Assembly (NCBI RefSeq): GCF_025398335.1
Contig: NZ_JAODOO010000006.1
Location: forward strand, 186,001 to 250,000
Reading direction: 5' to 3'
DNA: 64,000 nt
From: Clostridium sp. CX1
GTDB taxonomy: Bacteria > Bacillota > Clostridia > Clostridiales > Clostridiaceae
Shown: positions 9,190-16,888 of the stretch, one piece after another
How the letters are laid out: every line of letters starts with the position of its first letter
Numbering within the stretch: position 1 is the first letter of the stretch
Made by a program: the position numbers and the translations under genes
Notes under the pieces: model-generated
The model's input: the letters and a program-made list of their open reading frames with translations, nothing else
The model's database searches: none
What the model was told of the DNA's origin: nothing

Positions 9190-9478
9190 GTGTGATGACG
9201 GATATAATAAAACTTTTAACTGCACTAAAAACAGGTGTGTAGGTAGAGGTGTACTACGTACAAAGCTTCGAATAAGGGTTAGAAGGTCTTATGCTGGCGA
9301 TTTCGAAAATGTTAACTCAAACTCAGCTTTCGCAGAAAGCATTGAGTTTGAGTTCATTTTCAAAGTTGAGCCAGCATTAGACCTTCTTCCTGAAATGAGG
9401 GCTTTCAAGCAGTATGCCTCTATCAAACATACCGGTGTTCAGTGCTCTCAGACTTTTATGTCGCATCATACTTAATGT
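9190..9478. repeat. Long imperfect inverted repeat (giant hairpin, about 290 nt)
   Basis: Two arms of about 140 nt face each other around a centre at 9332-9334. The core pairs 9326-9331 with 9335-9340 and 9314-9325 with 9343-9354 (12 bp perfect). Moving outward, 9306-9311 pairs with 9355-9360, 9281-9298 with 9370-9387 (17 of 18), and further imperfect pairing runs to about 9190/9478. Several arm differences are G/A or T/C changes that stay pairable as G-U in a plus-strand RNA. An open frame across it (9188-9475) follows from the repeat and shows no protein-like features. It could be a structured RNA, a very long bidirectional terminator, or two inverted copies of an unknown repeat. Confidence 0.75.
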
Positions 9479-9487
9479 GTATTATAA

Positions 9488-10012
9488 TTATCTTTTCCAT
9501 AGCTTATACAAGTCTGGTCTTTCTTCCCTTAAGATTTGATAAAACTTTTTAGATACCTTTAACTTTCTAAGTTGTTTAAGCATAAGTCTAGGATATTTTT
9601 CTTGCCATGTTTTGTGAGATGCAGGGTCAATAACTTTTACAGATTCATCTTTCTGTACATATATATGTGCTCCCCTTATATCTAACCTTTTAAAACCTAA
9701 TCTCCTAAACTCTTCAATAAGATTAATTAGATTTATAGCTAAAGTTTTGCTTAATCCGTTTTTTCTTATATAGCTTGGGAGTATTTCTCCATCTACATAA
9801 TCTCTTATCATAGCCTTTCCATTTCTACTATAAACTTTAGGAAAATATGGACTACCTTTTGCAGCTTTTAATACCTCATACTCAGCTATGCATACTTTTT
9901 CTAACTTACAAATCTTTATAACTCTTCCATCAGGCATTAAATATACCTTGCCATTTTTTCCATGGCCTAAGTATTTATATTTGTCTAATTGGTAAACTTC
10001 CTTATAATTCAT
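9488..10012 (-). CDS. Small protein kinase-like protein
   Basis: A 174-residue protein with reduced kinase-fold motifs: a glycine-rich loop GHGKNGKVYL (residues 16-25), VIKI with the presumed ATP-binding lysine near 33, a catalytic-loop counterpart RLDIRGAHIYV (about 108-118) and VIDP in place of the usual DFG. It is compact like RIO/Bud32-type atypical kinases. The catalytic-loop Asn is replaced by His, so activity is uncertain. It has a good AGGAGG ribosome site and ends just before the giant inverted repeat. The substrate is unknown. Confidence 0.7.
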   Translation of the reverse strand: MNYKEVYQLDKYKYLGHGKNGKVYLMPDGRVIKICKLEKVCIAEYEVLKAAKGSPYFPKVYSRNGKAMIRDYVDGEILPSYIRKNGLSKTLAINLINLIEEFRRLGFKRLDIRGAHIYVQKDESVKVIDPASHKTWQEKYPRLMLKQLRKLKVSKKFYQILREERPDLYKLWKR

Positions 10013-10187
10013 GATAACCTCCTCCTGTCTTTATATGTATACTCTTTATCTACAGGAGTACTAAGTACGGATGTCTGTCCCTTACTTATTACTATACTAA
10101 ATTCAATAAAAAAAGGTACCAATTATTTTACATATTGATTATTAAAATCCTCCACTGAGGAAAATATTTAAAAAAGCTTATAATAAA

Positions 10188-10235
10188 AGAGAGAAGAATA
10201 TATTCTTAATAAAATAAGATATATCTCTTCTCTCT
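10188..10235 (-). terminator. Terminator of the purine permease gene
   Basis: A roughly 20-bp near-perfect stem (10188-10207 with 10215-10235) built on AGAGAGAAGA/TCTTCTCTCT. Read on the minus strand it is followed by TTTTATTATAAG. It lies 15 bp after the permease stop codon. Confidence 0.8.
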
Positions 10236-10250
10236 AAAAATAGAAACTAA

Positions 10251-11540
10251 TTAGATAAAGAATTTAAGTATAAACAAAACTCCTATTATATAGGTAGTAA
10301 CTGATATTTCCTTTGCTTTTCCTGTTAATACCTTTAAAAACACATAAGACACTATTCCAAATACAATTCCATCAGAAATACTATATGTTAAAGGCATCAT
10401 TATTATAGTAAAGAAAGCTGGTATAGCTTCTGTAAAATCTACTAATTCTATTTCTTTTATAGGTGAAAGCATAAATAATCCTACTAAAATAAGTGACGGT
10501 GCTGTAGCTGCAGATGGTATCATTAAAAATAATGGTGATAGGAATAAAGCTACAGTAAACATTCCAGCTGTTGATAACGCTGTAAGTCCAGTTCTTCCTC
10601 CTGCTGCAACCCCTGAAGCACTTTCTACATAGGTACAAACTGTACTTGTTCCAAAACAAGCCGCTAGTGTTGTTCCAACTGCATCTGAGAATAATGCTTC
10701 CTTAGCTCTAGGAACATTGCCCTTTTCATCTAACATTCCAGCTTTAGTCGCAACACCTACTAGGGTTCCAACAGTATCAAACATATCCATAAATAATAAT
10801 GTAAATAATGCTACTAACATATCTATGCTAAATATATGATTCCATTCAAATTGTAAGAATCCTGAACTAATACTTGGCGGCATACTTACAACTGCTCCAG
10901 GTAATTGTGTTATTCCCATTGGAATACCTATAAGAGTAGTAACCACGATACCTATTAATAATGCTCCATTTACGTTTCTAGCTAATAGTACTCCAGTTAT
11001 TATAACTCCTATAATTGCAAGAAGTGCTGTTCCACTAGTTACATCTCCTAATGCCAAAATAGTACCAGTCTTTGGGTGTAGTACTATATGAGCGTTTTCT
11101 AAGCCTATAAATGCTATAAAAAGTCCTATTCCAACAGAAATTGCTTTTTTAATATTTGTAGGTATAGAGTTTATTATTGCTTCTCTTACATTAAATGCTG
11201 TAAGCAGAATAAATATAATTCCTTCTAAAAATGCAGCTGTTAACGCAAATTGCCATGTGTGTCCCATTCCAAGTACTATAGTATATGCAAAGAATGCATT
11301 AAGTCCCATTCCCGGTGCCTGTGCAAAAGGCAACTTTGCATATAATCCCATAAGAGCAGTAGAAACTATAGCAGCTAAAGCTGTAGCTGTGAATACTGCG
11401 CCATAGTTCATTCCAGCTTGTGATAATATGTTAGGATTTACCACTAATATATAAGCCATTGTCATAAAGGTTGTAATTCCAGCTAGTATTTCAGTCTTTA
11501 TATTCGTATTGTTTTCTTTTAATTTAAAAAAACTTTCCAT
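10251..11540 (-). CDS. NCS2-family purine permease (hypoxanthine/guanine/adenine type)
   Basis: A 429-residue membrane protein with about 12-14 hydrophobic segments, the normal size for the AzgA/PbuG branch of the NCS2 family. Recognisable blocks are the N-terminal KLKENNTNIKTEILAGITTFMTMAYIL, PGMGLNAFFAYT in the substrate region and FMDMFDTVGTLVGVATKAGM. It imports purine bases by proton symport. The ribosome site AAGGAG is well placed. The minus-strand promoter at 11611-11639 puts the transcript start near 11604, leaving only a short leader, so no purine riboswitch is expected and none was seen. Confidence 0.9.
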   Translation of the reverse strand: MESFFKLKENNTNIKTEILAGITTFMTMAYILVVNPNILSQAGMNYGAVFTATALAAIVSTALMGLYAKLPFAQAPGMGLNAFFAYTIVLGMGHTWQFALTAAFLEGIIFILLTAFNVREAIINSIPTNIKKAISVGIGLFIAFIGLENAHIVLHPKTGTILALGDVTSGTALLAIIGVIITGVLLARNVNGALLIGIVVTTLIGIPMGITQLPGAVVSMPPSISSGFLQFEWNHIFSIDMLVALFTLLFMDMFDTVGTLVGVATKAGMLDEKGNVPRAKEALFSDAVGTTLAACFGTSTVCTYVESASGVAAGGRTGLTALSTAGMFTVALFLSPLFLMIPSAATAPSLILVGLFMLSPIKEIELVDFTEAIPAFFTIIMMPLTYSISDGIVFGIVSYVFLKVLTGKAKEISVTTYIIGVLFILKFFI

Positions 11541-11610
11541 ATGCTTCTCCTTGTAATCGTAATTTTAATTTACTTTTTTTGATGTTTTTTTCTCTTTTTC
11601 GCACTTGTCT

Positions 11611-11639
11611 ATAGTAACAAATCTCAATACTAAAGTCAA
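11611..11639 (-). promoter_or_regulatory. Sigma-A-type promoter of the purine permease
   Basis: On the minus strand TTGACT (11639-11634) and TACTAT (11616-11611) are separated by 17 bp. It is about 70 bp before the permease start codon. Confidence 0.7.
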
Positions 11640-11647
11640 TGGTTTTT

Positions 11648-11736
11648 ACGAACGTTATATAGTAATTTTTATTTATGTTTTGCTATCATTCTATTAAACA
11701 AAGGATTTACTAACTTTGTTTAATGATAATGTTCGT
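11648..11736. promoter_or_regulatory. Pair of inverted PurBox-like sites
   Basis: ACGAACGTTAT at 11648-11658 and its inverted near-copy at 11726-11736 (minus strand ACGAACATTAT) match in 10 of 11 positions. They resemble the CGAAC-centred PurBox bound by PurR in Bacillus. They lie just upstream of the purine permease promoter. Their spacing of about 78 bp is much wider than the usual Bacillus pair, so the assignment is tentative. Confidence 0.4.
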
Positions 11737-11948
11737 GTTTATTCTTGTATATATATATCATTTTGTGACGACAGGATTTTAATTTTTTATCAATTAAACA
11801 TTCGACAAAAAAATCTGTATTTCCACTTCCTGTCCGACAAAACCTATGTATATATATGTTTATATTTAAATGATATAGATACTGCATTCAAAGGAGCTAC
11901 AATAACGTAAATCAAATTATATTTTATTTTAAATTTTTACATTTTTAG

Positions 11949-11970
11949 TATTAACAAAAATTTGTTAATA
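11949..11970. promoter_or_regulatory. Perfect palindrome upstream of the chemoreceptor gene
   Basis: Arms TATTAACAAA and TTTGTTAATA (10 bp each) flank two central A residues. It sits about 100 bp before the chemoreceptor start and looks like a dimeric repressor operator. It is not a match to Fur, CcpA or CodY consensus, and its half-sites run opposite to the usual Rex box order. The rest of 11541-12072 is AT-rich without a credible gene. Confidence 0.4.
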
Positions 11971-12072
11971 TAGTATCATGTAGATATAGAAGGTTTGCAC
12001 TAATCTAATTTTAAACAATATTCGCTAAAATCACCTAATAAATATGTATATTCTTATAATGGAGGAAATCGT

Positions 12073-14148
12073 ATGAAAAAAATCAGTAGCAAGATTATAA
12101 CAGCAATTATTATCTGTTGTACAATCTTATCATCTATAATTGGTGGACTAGCTGTATTCAAAAGTAGTTCTTTAATACAAAGTGAGGTAAATGACAAAAT
12201 GCTTTCAATGGCTCAGGCAAAGTCCAGTGAGCTTGATAAAACTATTGTTAATGTTGAAAGTGCTGCTAAAGACTTGAGCTCGGTAGTGGCAACTGTAACA
12301 GATATAGAAAAACTAAAAACCAGTCCAGCAGATTATGAAACTCTCATGAAGCCTTTAGTTAAGAATTTAGTTTCTTCCCAGCAAGGGGAAGTGATGGGCT
12401 TATATGTAATATTAAATCCTGAAATAACAGAAAATGTGTATGGTGCTTGGTTTGTTGATACGTCAAACAGTCATCAGTTTATAGAACATAAGCTCACCGA
12501 TAAAAGTGAGTTTAGAGCTGACAATGCCAATCTTGCATGGTACTATGAACCTATAAAGCAAAAGAAAGGTATATGGAGCAACCCTTATACCAATGTTGAG
12601 TTGCAAATGGAAATGATATCCTATACAACTCCTATTTTTAAAGACAATACTTTGATTGGTGTAGCTGGTATTGATATAAACTTTCAAAAATACAGAGAAG
12701 GCATAAATAATATAAAAATATATGATACTGGTTATGCTAGCTTCCTCAACGATAAACACGATTATATAGTTCATAAGACCCTAAAATCTAGTGATAACTT
12801 AGCTAAAATAGATAATGGTAGCTATAAATCAATAAGCGATAAAATTAAAAGTACTCCATCCGGTGTAACTGAACTAAAAACCTCTAAAGGTACTAATGTT
12901 TTTAGTTATTCTAAACTTTCCAATGGATGGATACTACTAATGTCAGTGCCTGAAAGTGAAGTTTTTAAACAGCTTAATTCATTAGTTGTTCTTATAATTG
13001 CAATAATTATAATAGGTGTTATTCTTTCATCTATATTTGCATTATATATAGGAAAGAAACTCTCTGCACCAATCATTCACTCTACAGAGTTAATTAATAG
13101 AGTAGCAGGGCTAGATTTGTCTTATGATGATACTAGTATATCTGATAAATTATTAAATAATAATGATGAAACTGGTGTTATGAGCAGAGCTGTTCTAAAC
13201 CTGAGAAAAGAGCTAGTAGAAATTATACAAACCTTACAAGAAAATTCTAAGGAAGTTACCCAATATTCCGAAAGCCTATCTAGGTCTACTGAGGAAACTA
13301 ATGCCTCCGTTGATAGTGTTTCAAGAACCTTAGAGGAATTAGCAAAGGGTGCTCAGGAACAGGCTAGATCATCACAGCTTGGTACCGAAAAGTTAGAGGA
13401 TTTAGCTGATGAAATAAGAATTTCTGTCTCTAGCTCCAATAAGGTTAAGGAATTCTCAAATGAAGTTAAAAATGCAAACAATCTAGGTACTACTTCAATG
13501 GAAAAGCTTATAGAAAAATTTGCTATAAACAATGAAGTTACTGAAAAACTGTCTACTAATATAGATAGTTTATCCAATAAGTCCGAATATATAGGGAAAA
13601 TTGTAAATACTATTCAAGCAATAGCAGAACAAACAAACCTATTAGCCTTAAATGCTGCAATTGAGGCAGCTCGTGCTGGTGAAACAGGAAGAGGTTTTGC
13701 TGTGGTTGCAGAAGAAATAAGAAAACTCTCGGAACAAACCTCAAACTCTACTAAAGAAATATATAGTATAGTAAGTCAGATTCAACTTGAAATCAATACA
13801 GCAAAAAACAATATGGATGATGGTGAATCTGCAATAAAGGAAGCTAATTTAGCTGTAAGCGAATCAAATAAAGCCTTTAAGCTAATAGAATCCGCTATCC
13901 AAAATACATTAGATCAAATAGATATCTTAGTTGAAAACATTGAGAAGGTTGATAGGGATAAAATTGAAGTTATCAGCTCAATTCAGGAGGTATCTGCAAT
14001 ATCTGAAGAATCTGCAGCAGCTACCGAAGAAATATCTGCTTCAATGGATGAACAATCTAGGGCAATAGGTAATATTTCTGGTACAGCGGAACAACTTAAT
14101 AACATTGCCGATAAATTAGAGCAAGTAATTAACAAGTTTAAAATTTAA
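12073..14148 (+). CDS. Methyl-accepting chemotaxis protein with double-Cache-type sensor
   Basis: A 691-residue receptor. It has a first membrane helix at about 7-29 and an extracytoplasmic sensor at about 35-295 with Cache-type features ([36 protein letters not shown]). A second helix (about 300-325), a HAMP linker and a long cytoplasmic helical domain follow. The signalling tip contains [20 protein letters not shown] and [14 protein letters not shown]. dCache receptors often bind amino acids or organic acids, but the ligand is not visible. No che genes are adjacent, so it is an orphan receptor. GGAGG precedes the ATG. Confidence 0.93.
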   Translation: MKKISSKIITAIIICCTILSSIIGGLAVFKSSSLIQSEVNDKMLSMAQAKSSELDKTIVNVESAAKDLSSVVATVTDIEKLKTSPADYETLMKPLVKNLVSSQQGEVMGLYVILNPEITENVYGAWFVDTSNSHQFIEHKLTDKSEFRADNANLAWYYEPIKQKKGIWSNPYTNVELQMEMISYTTPIFKDNTLIGVAGIDINFQKYREGINNIKIYDTGYASFLNDKHDYIVHKTLKSSDNLAKIDNGSYKSISDKIKSTPSGVTELKTSKGTNVFSYSKLSNGWILLMSVPESEVFKQLNSLVVLIIAIIIIGVILSSIFALYIGKKLSAPIIHSTELINRVAGLDLSYDDTSISDKLLNNNDETGVMSRAVLNLRKELVEIIQTLQENSKEVTQYSESLSRSTEETNASVDSVSRTLEELAKGAQEQARSSQLGTEKLEDLADEIRISVSSSNKVKEFSNEVKNANNLGTTSMEKLIEKFAINNEVTEKLSTNIDSLSNKSEYIGKIVNTIQAIAEQTNLLALNAAIEAARAGETGRGFAVVAEEIRKLSEQTSNSTKEIYSIVSQIQLEINTAKNNMDDGESAIKEANLAVSESNKAFKLIESAIQNTLDQIDILVENIEKVDRDKIEVISSIQEVSAISEESAAATEEISASMDEQSRAIGNISGTAEQLNNIADKLEQVINKFKI

Positions 14149-14160
14149 TAAAAAACCTAT

Positions 14161-14216
14161 TAGTGCCATTAACTTAGACTATTCTTATAATATCTAAGTT
14201 AATGGCACTATTACAT
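14161..14216. terminator. Bidirectional terminator between chemoreceptor and rubrerythrin
   Basis: An 18-bp perfect stem (14161-14178 with 14193-14210) lies between the two convergent gene ends and probably serves both. Downstream it runs into TTACATATT on the plus strand, and on the minus strand into the A/T-rich end of the receptor gene. Confidence 0.8.
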
Positions 14217-14229
14217 ATTGATATAATTT

Positions 14230-14787
14230 TTAAAAATCTTTAAATACCTCTTTTTTAGCTCCACATACTGGACATTTTTCTGGTAAATCATCTTCCACTA
14301 CAGTATAACCACATACTGGACATACATAAAATTTATCATCTCCAATATCATTTCCAGCTTTAGCAGATTCCTGAGCCTTTTTGAAAAGTTCTGCATGCTG
14401 CTTTTCTGCTTCTACAGCAAAATGGAAGGATCTTTCTGCATCTTTCTCTTCCTGATACCTAGCTGCATTTAAGTATACTGGATACATTTGGTCTACTTCA
14501 TGAAGTTCACCATCTATTGCTCCCTGAAGGTTTTCAACTGTATTTGTAAGACCGAATACAGCACCAGCTGTAACTGAGCTATCCCCAACCTGATCTTTAA
14601 GTACTGTAAAATGATTTTTAGCATGAGCCCACTCAGCATATGCCACAGCTCTAAAGAGTCTTCCTATATTAGGAAACTTCTCTCTATCTGCTGCATCTGC
14701 CCAAACTAAATATCTCATATGAGCCATACTTTCTCCACCGTAGGCAGAACGTAAAAAATCTGCTGTCATTGCATTTTTAACTGACAT
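14230..14787 (-). CDS. rbr: Rubrerythrin
   Basis: A 185-residue non-haem iron peroxidase. It has an N-terminal ferritin-like four-helix domain with ExxH-type di-iron ligands (GGESMAHMRY, AEWAHAKNH, AEKQHAELF) and a C-terminal rubredoxin-like site with two CPxCG knuckles (YVCPVCGYTV, EKCPVCGAKK). It reduces hydrogen peroxide in anaerobes using electrons from rubredoxin or an NADH-dependent reductase. The ATG at 14787-14785 is chosen because GAGGTG at 14799-14794 is correctly spaced for it; two upstream in-frame candidates overlap or abut that site. The next gene upstream is an NADH oxidase-like flavoprotein, consistent with oxygen defence. Confidence 0.93.
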   Translation of the reverse strand: MSVKNAMTADFLRSAYGGESMAHMRYLVWADAADREKFPNIGRLFRAVAYAEWAHAKNHFTVLKDQVGDSSVTAGAVFGLTNTVENLQGAIDGELHEVDQMYPVYLNAARYQEEKDAERSFHFAVEAEKQHAELFKKAQESAKAGNDIGDDKFYVCPVCGYTVVEDDLPEKCPVCGAKKEVFKDF

Positions 14788-14875
14788 TATCATCACCTCA
14801 TAAATATTTTATTACTTTAATATTCTCAATATTCCACACTTAAGATAAAACTATACACTAATAGAAAAAAATTTA

Positions 14876-14901
14876 ACTCCCTAGCTTTAAAACTAGGGAG
14901 T
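14876..14901 (-). terminator. Terminator of the NADH oxidase-like gene
   Basis: A 9-bp stem ACTCCCTAG/CTAGGGAGT (14876-14884 with 14893-14901). On the minus strand it is followed by TAAATTTTTTTC. This separates the NADH oxidase and rubrerythrin transcripts. Confidence 0.85.
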
Positions 14902-14914
14902 CAGCTGCTAACTA

Positions 14915-16243
14915 TTATTCTGCATTTAATCCTGCTAAATTCAAGAAATTCCATGGTTTATTAAAATGTGGCTGGAAGAAAAAGTCGACAAAGGCTAATT
15001 CATCTACAGTCATTTTATTTTGAATGCATACAGATAATGTATTTATAGATTGAGTTAAATCCGTCTTCGAACAAATTTGTGCTCCTAAAATCACCTTGGA
15101 TTCTTTTTCATAAACTACTTTTACTGTTACAGCATCATAAGTAGGCATAAATTCTGGTCTATAGTTATCTGTGATTGTGACAGTGTTAACTTCTAACCCT
15201 TCTCTTTTAGCAGACTCTTCAGTAAGACCTGTGGAAGCTATATTATACTCATAAATTTTAATTCCAGAAGTTCCTTGAGTACCAATGTATTTAGTAGTAT
15301 TTTTAACTAAATTTCTAGCTACTAAAGTTCCCATACGAACTGCATTTGTTGCTAGCGGCATGTATTGACGCTTTCCTGTTGGATTATATATTACTGAAGC
15401 ACTGTCTCCTGCTGCAAATACCCCTTCTTTGCTTGTGTGCATATATTCATCTACAATAATAGCTCCGTTAGACAGCATATCCAGCTGGCCTTTAAACAAT
15501 TCTGTATTCGGTCTAAATCCAATGCAAAGTATCACTAATTCAGCTTCATAGGAACCTTTATCAGTAACTACCTTTGAGACCTTTCCATTTTCTCCTTCAA
15601 ACTTAACAACCTTTTCACCTAAAGCTAACTTTACACCATGGTCTGAAAATTCCTTTTCAGCTATGTCTGTAAATTCTTTATCTAAGTATTTATTCATGAT
15701 ACGTTCTTCTGCATCTATTAAAGTTACCTTTTTACCATTCATTTCGAAGGCCTCTACCAACTCTACACCTATATAACCTGCTCCAACAACTACGATATTT
15801 TTAACATTCTTAGCTTTTTCGACTATAGAGTTTGAATGGTAGAAGTTTTTAGATAAAAGTATGTTTTCTAGGTTTATTCCTTCTATTGGTGGAACTATTG
15901 GCCATGAACCAGTAGTGATTATTAACTTATCAAAGCTATCTTCAAATTCTTCCTTTGTATCTAAGTTTTTAACTCTTAGTTTCTTTTTATCTGTATCAAC
16001 TTCTAGCACATCGTGCTTCATTTTAGTAGTTACCCCTAATTTCCCTAGTTCTTCTGGGGAAGAGTAAAATAGCCCCTGAACATCCTTAACTATTCCTCCT
16101 ACATATAATGCAATACCACAGGATAGGAATGATATATTATCATTTCTTTCATACACAGTTATCTCCGCATCAGGATATAACTTTGCTGTATTTATTATTG
16201 CCGCTGTTCCAGCATGAGTACAACCTATAACCGCTACCTTCAT
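14915..16243 (-). CDS. NADH oxidase / CoA-disulfide reductase-family flavoprotein
   Basis: A 442-residue FAD protein of the pyridine nucleotide-disulfide oxidoreductase class. The N-terminal FAD motif VIGCTHAGTAAI, the single redox cysteine in SFLSCGIALYVGG (about residue 42), the NAD-binding VVVGAGYIGVELVEAF (about 150-165) and the second FAD motif GVFAAGDSA (about 275) are all in the expected order. The single active-site Cys fits water-forming NADH oxidase (Nox) or CoA-disulfide reductase; sequence alone does not separate them. Placement next to rubrerythrin favours a role in oxygen or peroxide removal. It has its own ribosome site (AAAGGGG) and terminator. Confidence 0.88.
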   Translation of the reverse strand: MKVAVIGCTHAGTAAIINTAKLYPDAEITVYERNDNISFLSCGIALYVGGIVKDVQGLFYSSPEELGKLGVTTKMKHDVLEVDTDKKKLRVKNLDTKEEFEDSFDKLIITTGSWPIVPPIEGINLENILLSKNFYHSNSIVEKAKNVKNIVVVGAGYIGVELVEAFEMNGKKVTLIDAEERIMNKYLDKEFTDIAEKEFSDHGVKLALGEKVVKFEGENGKVSKVVTDKGSYEAELVILCIGFRPNTELFKGQLDMLSNGAIIVDEYMHTSKEGVFAAGDSASVIYNPTGKRQYMPLATNAVRMGTLVARNLVKNTTKYIGTQGTSGIKIYEYNIASTGLTEESAKREGLEVNTVTITDNYRPEFMPTYDAVTVKVVYEKESKVILGAQICSKTDLTQSINTLSVCIQNKMTVDELAFVDFFFQPHFNKPWNFLNLAGLNAE

Positions 16244-16446
16244 TTATATTTCCCCTTTCACTTGTTAATCATTTAACTTTACTAATATTATATATTAAAC
16301 AATAATTATTTTCAAGTAATAAAATGAATTTTTCATAATTTAGGTAGAAACTTTACAATATAAATTAACACCCTTATTATTTAATATCCTCTAGCTAATT
16401 ATTCTATCTTTATAACTTTAGCAAAGGCTTTTATTAAATAAAAAAA

Positions 16447-16494
16447 GACCCTATAGATGAAACACTTTTTTTATAGTGTTTCACGTATAGGGTC
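16447..16494 (-). terminator. Terminator after the MoaD-like gene
   Basis: A GACCCTATA / TATAGGGTC stem with an inner GAAACACT/AGTGTTTC stem. Read on the minus strand it is followed by TTTTTTATTT. It closes the AOR-moaD transcription unit. Confidence 0.85.
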
Positions 16495-16560
16495 CATTTT
16501 AAACTAATGGTCCTTTTTTATTAAAATCTTATTTTTATAATATAACTGTAGACTGCAATT

Positions 16561-16806
16561 TTAGCCTCCACCTACTGGAGGAAATAATGCAATTACGTCA
16601 TTATCTTTTAAAGGATTGTCTAATTTTCCATCTGCTTCATTAAGAAGTATATCTCTTCCGTTAAGCAAAAATATTGACACTTCATCTAAGTCTATTTTAA
16701 TTGCATCTAAAACTTCCCTAGGAGTTGTCCCTTCTGCTAAATCTAAAATAGACTTTTTTTCTCGGCCATCTCTGAAATAAGCAAACAATCTTACCTCAAC
16801 CTTCAT
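16561..16806 (-). CDS. MoaD/ThiS-family sulfur carrier
   Basis: An 81-residue beta-grasp protein ending in PPVGGG. The C-terminal Gly-Gly is the point of adenylation and thiocarboxylation in molybdopterin synthase small subunit (MoaD). It lies 82 bp after a tungsten aldehyde oxidoreductase gene on the same strand and near moaA and two moeA-like genes, so a role in making the tungstopterin dithiolene is the natural inference. No MoaE partner is in the window. The ribosome site is AGGAGGTGAT. A 10-bp hairpin (16853-16880) between AOR and this gene might reduce read-through. Confidence 0.88.
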   Translation of the reverse strand: MKVEVRLFAYFRDGREKKSILDLAEGTTPREVLDAIKIDLDEVSIFLLNGRDILLNEADGKLDNPLKDNDVIALFPPVGGG

Positions 16807-16852
16807 TTAATCACCTCCTAGTAAATTGTGGTTTTTATTTTTACTAATTACA

Positions 16853-16880
16853 AAGAAAGAGCCTCTAAAAGCTCTTTCTT
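16853..16880 (-). terminator. Intercistronic hairpin between AOR and the MoaD-like gene
   Basis: AAGAAAGAGC at 16853-16862 pairs with GCTCTTTCTT at 16871-16880. On the minus strand it is followed by TGTAATTAG, so the T run is short. It may be a partial terminator that lets less transcript reach moaD, or a stabiliser of the aor 3' end. Confidence 0.5.
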
Positions 16881-16888
16881 ATTATATA

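Noticed and set aside
9188-9475. 95-codon open frame across the giant inverted repeat
   Set aside because: No ribosome site, composition dictated by the palindrome, and no family resemblance; treated as part of the repeat.
11541-11640. Possible purine riboswitch before the NCS2 permease
   Set aside because: The promoter places the transcript start within about 70 bp of the gene, and no riboswitch core was seen.
11716-11910. 64-codon open frame between permease and chemoreceptor
   Set aside because: Low-complexity AT-rich translation and no ribosome site; overlaps the PurBox-like sites.
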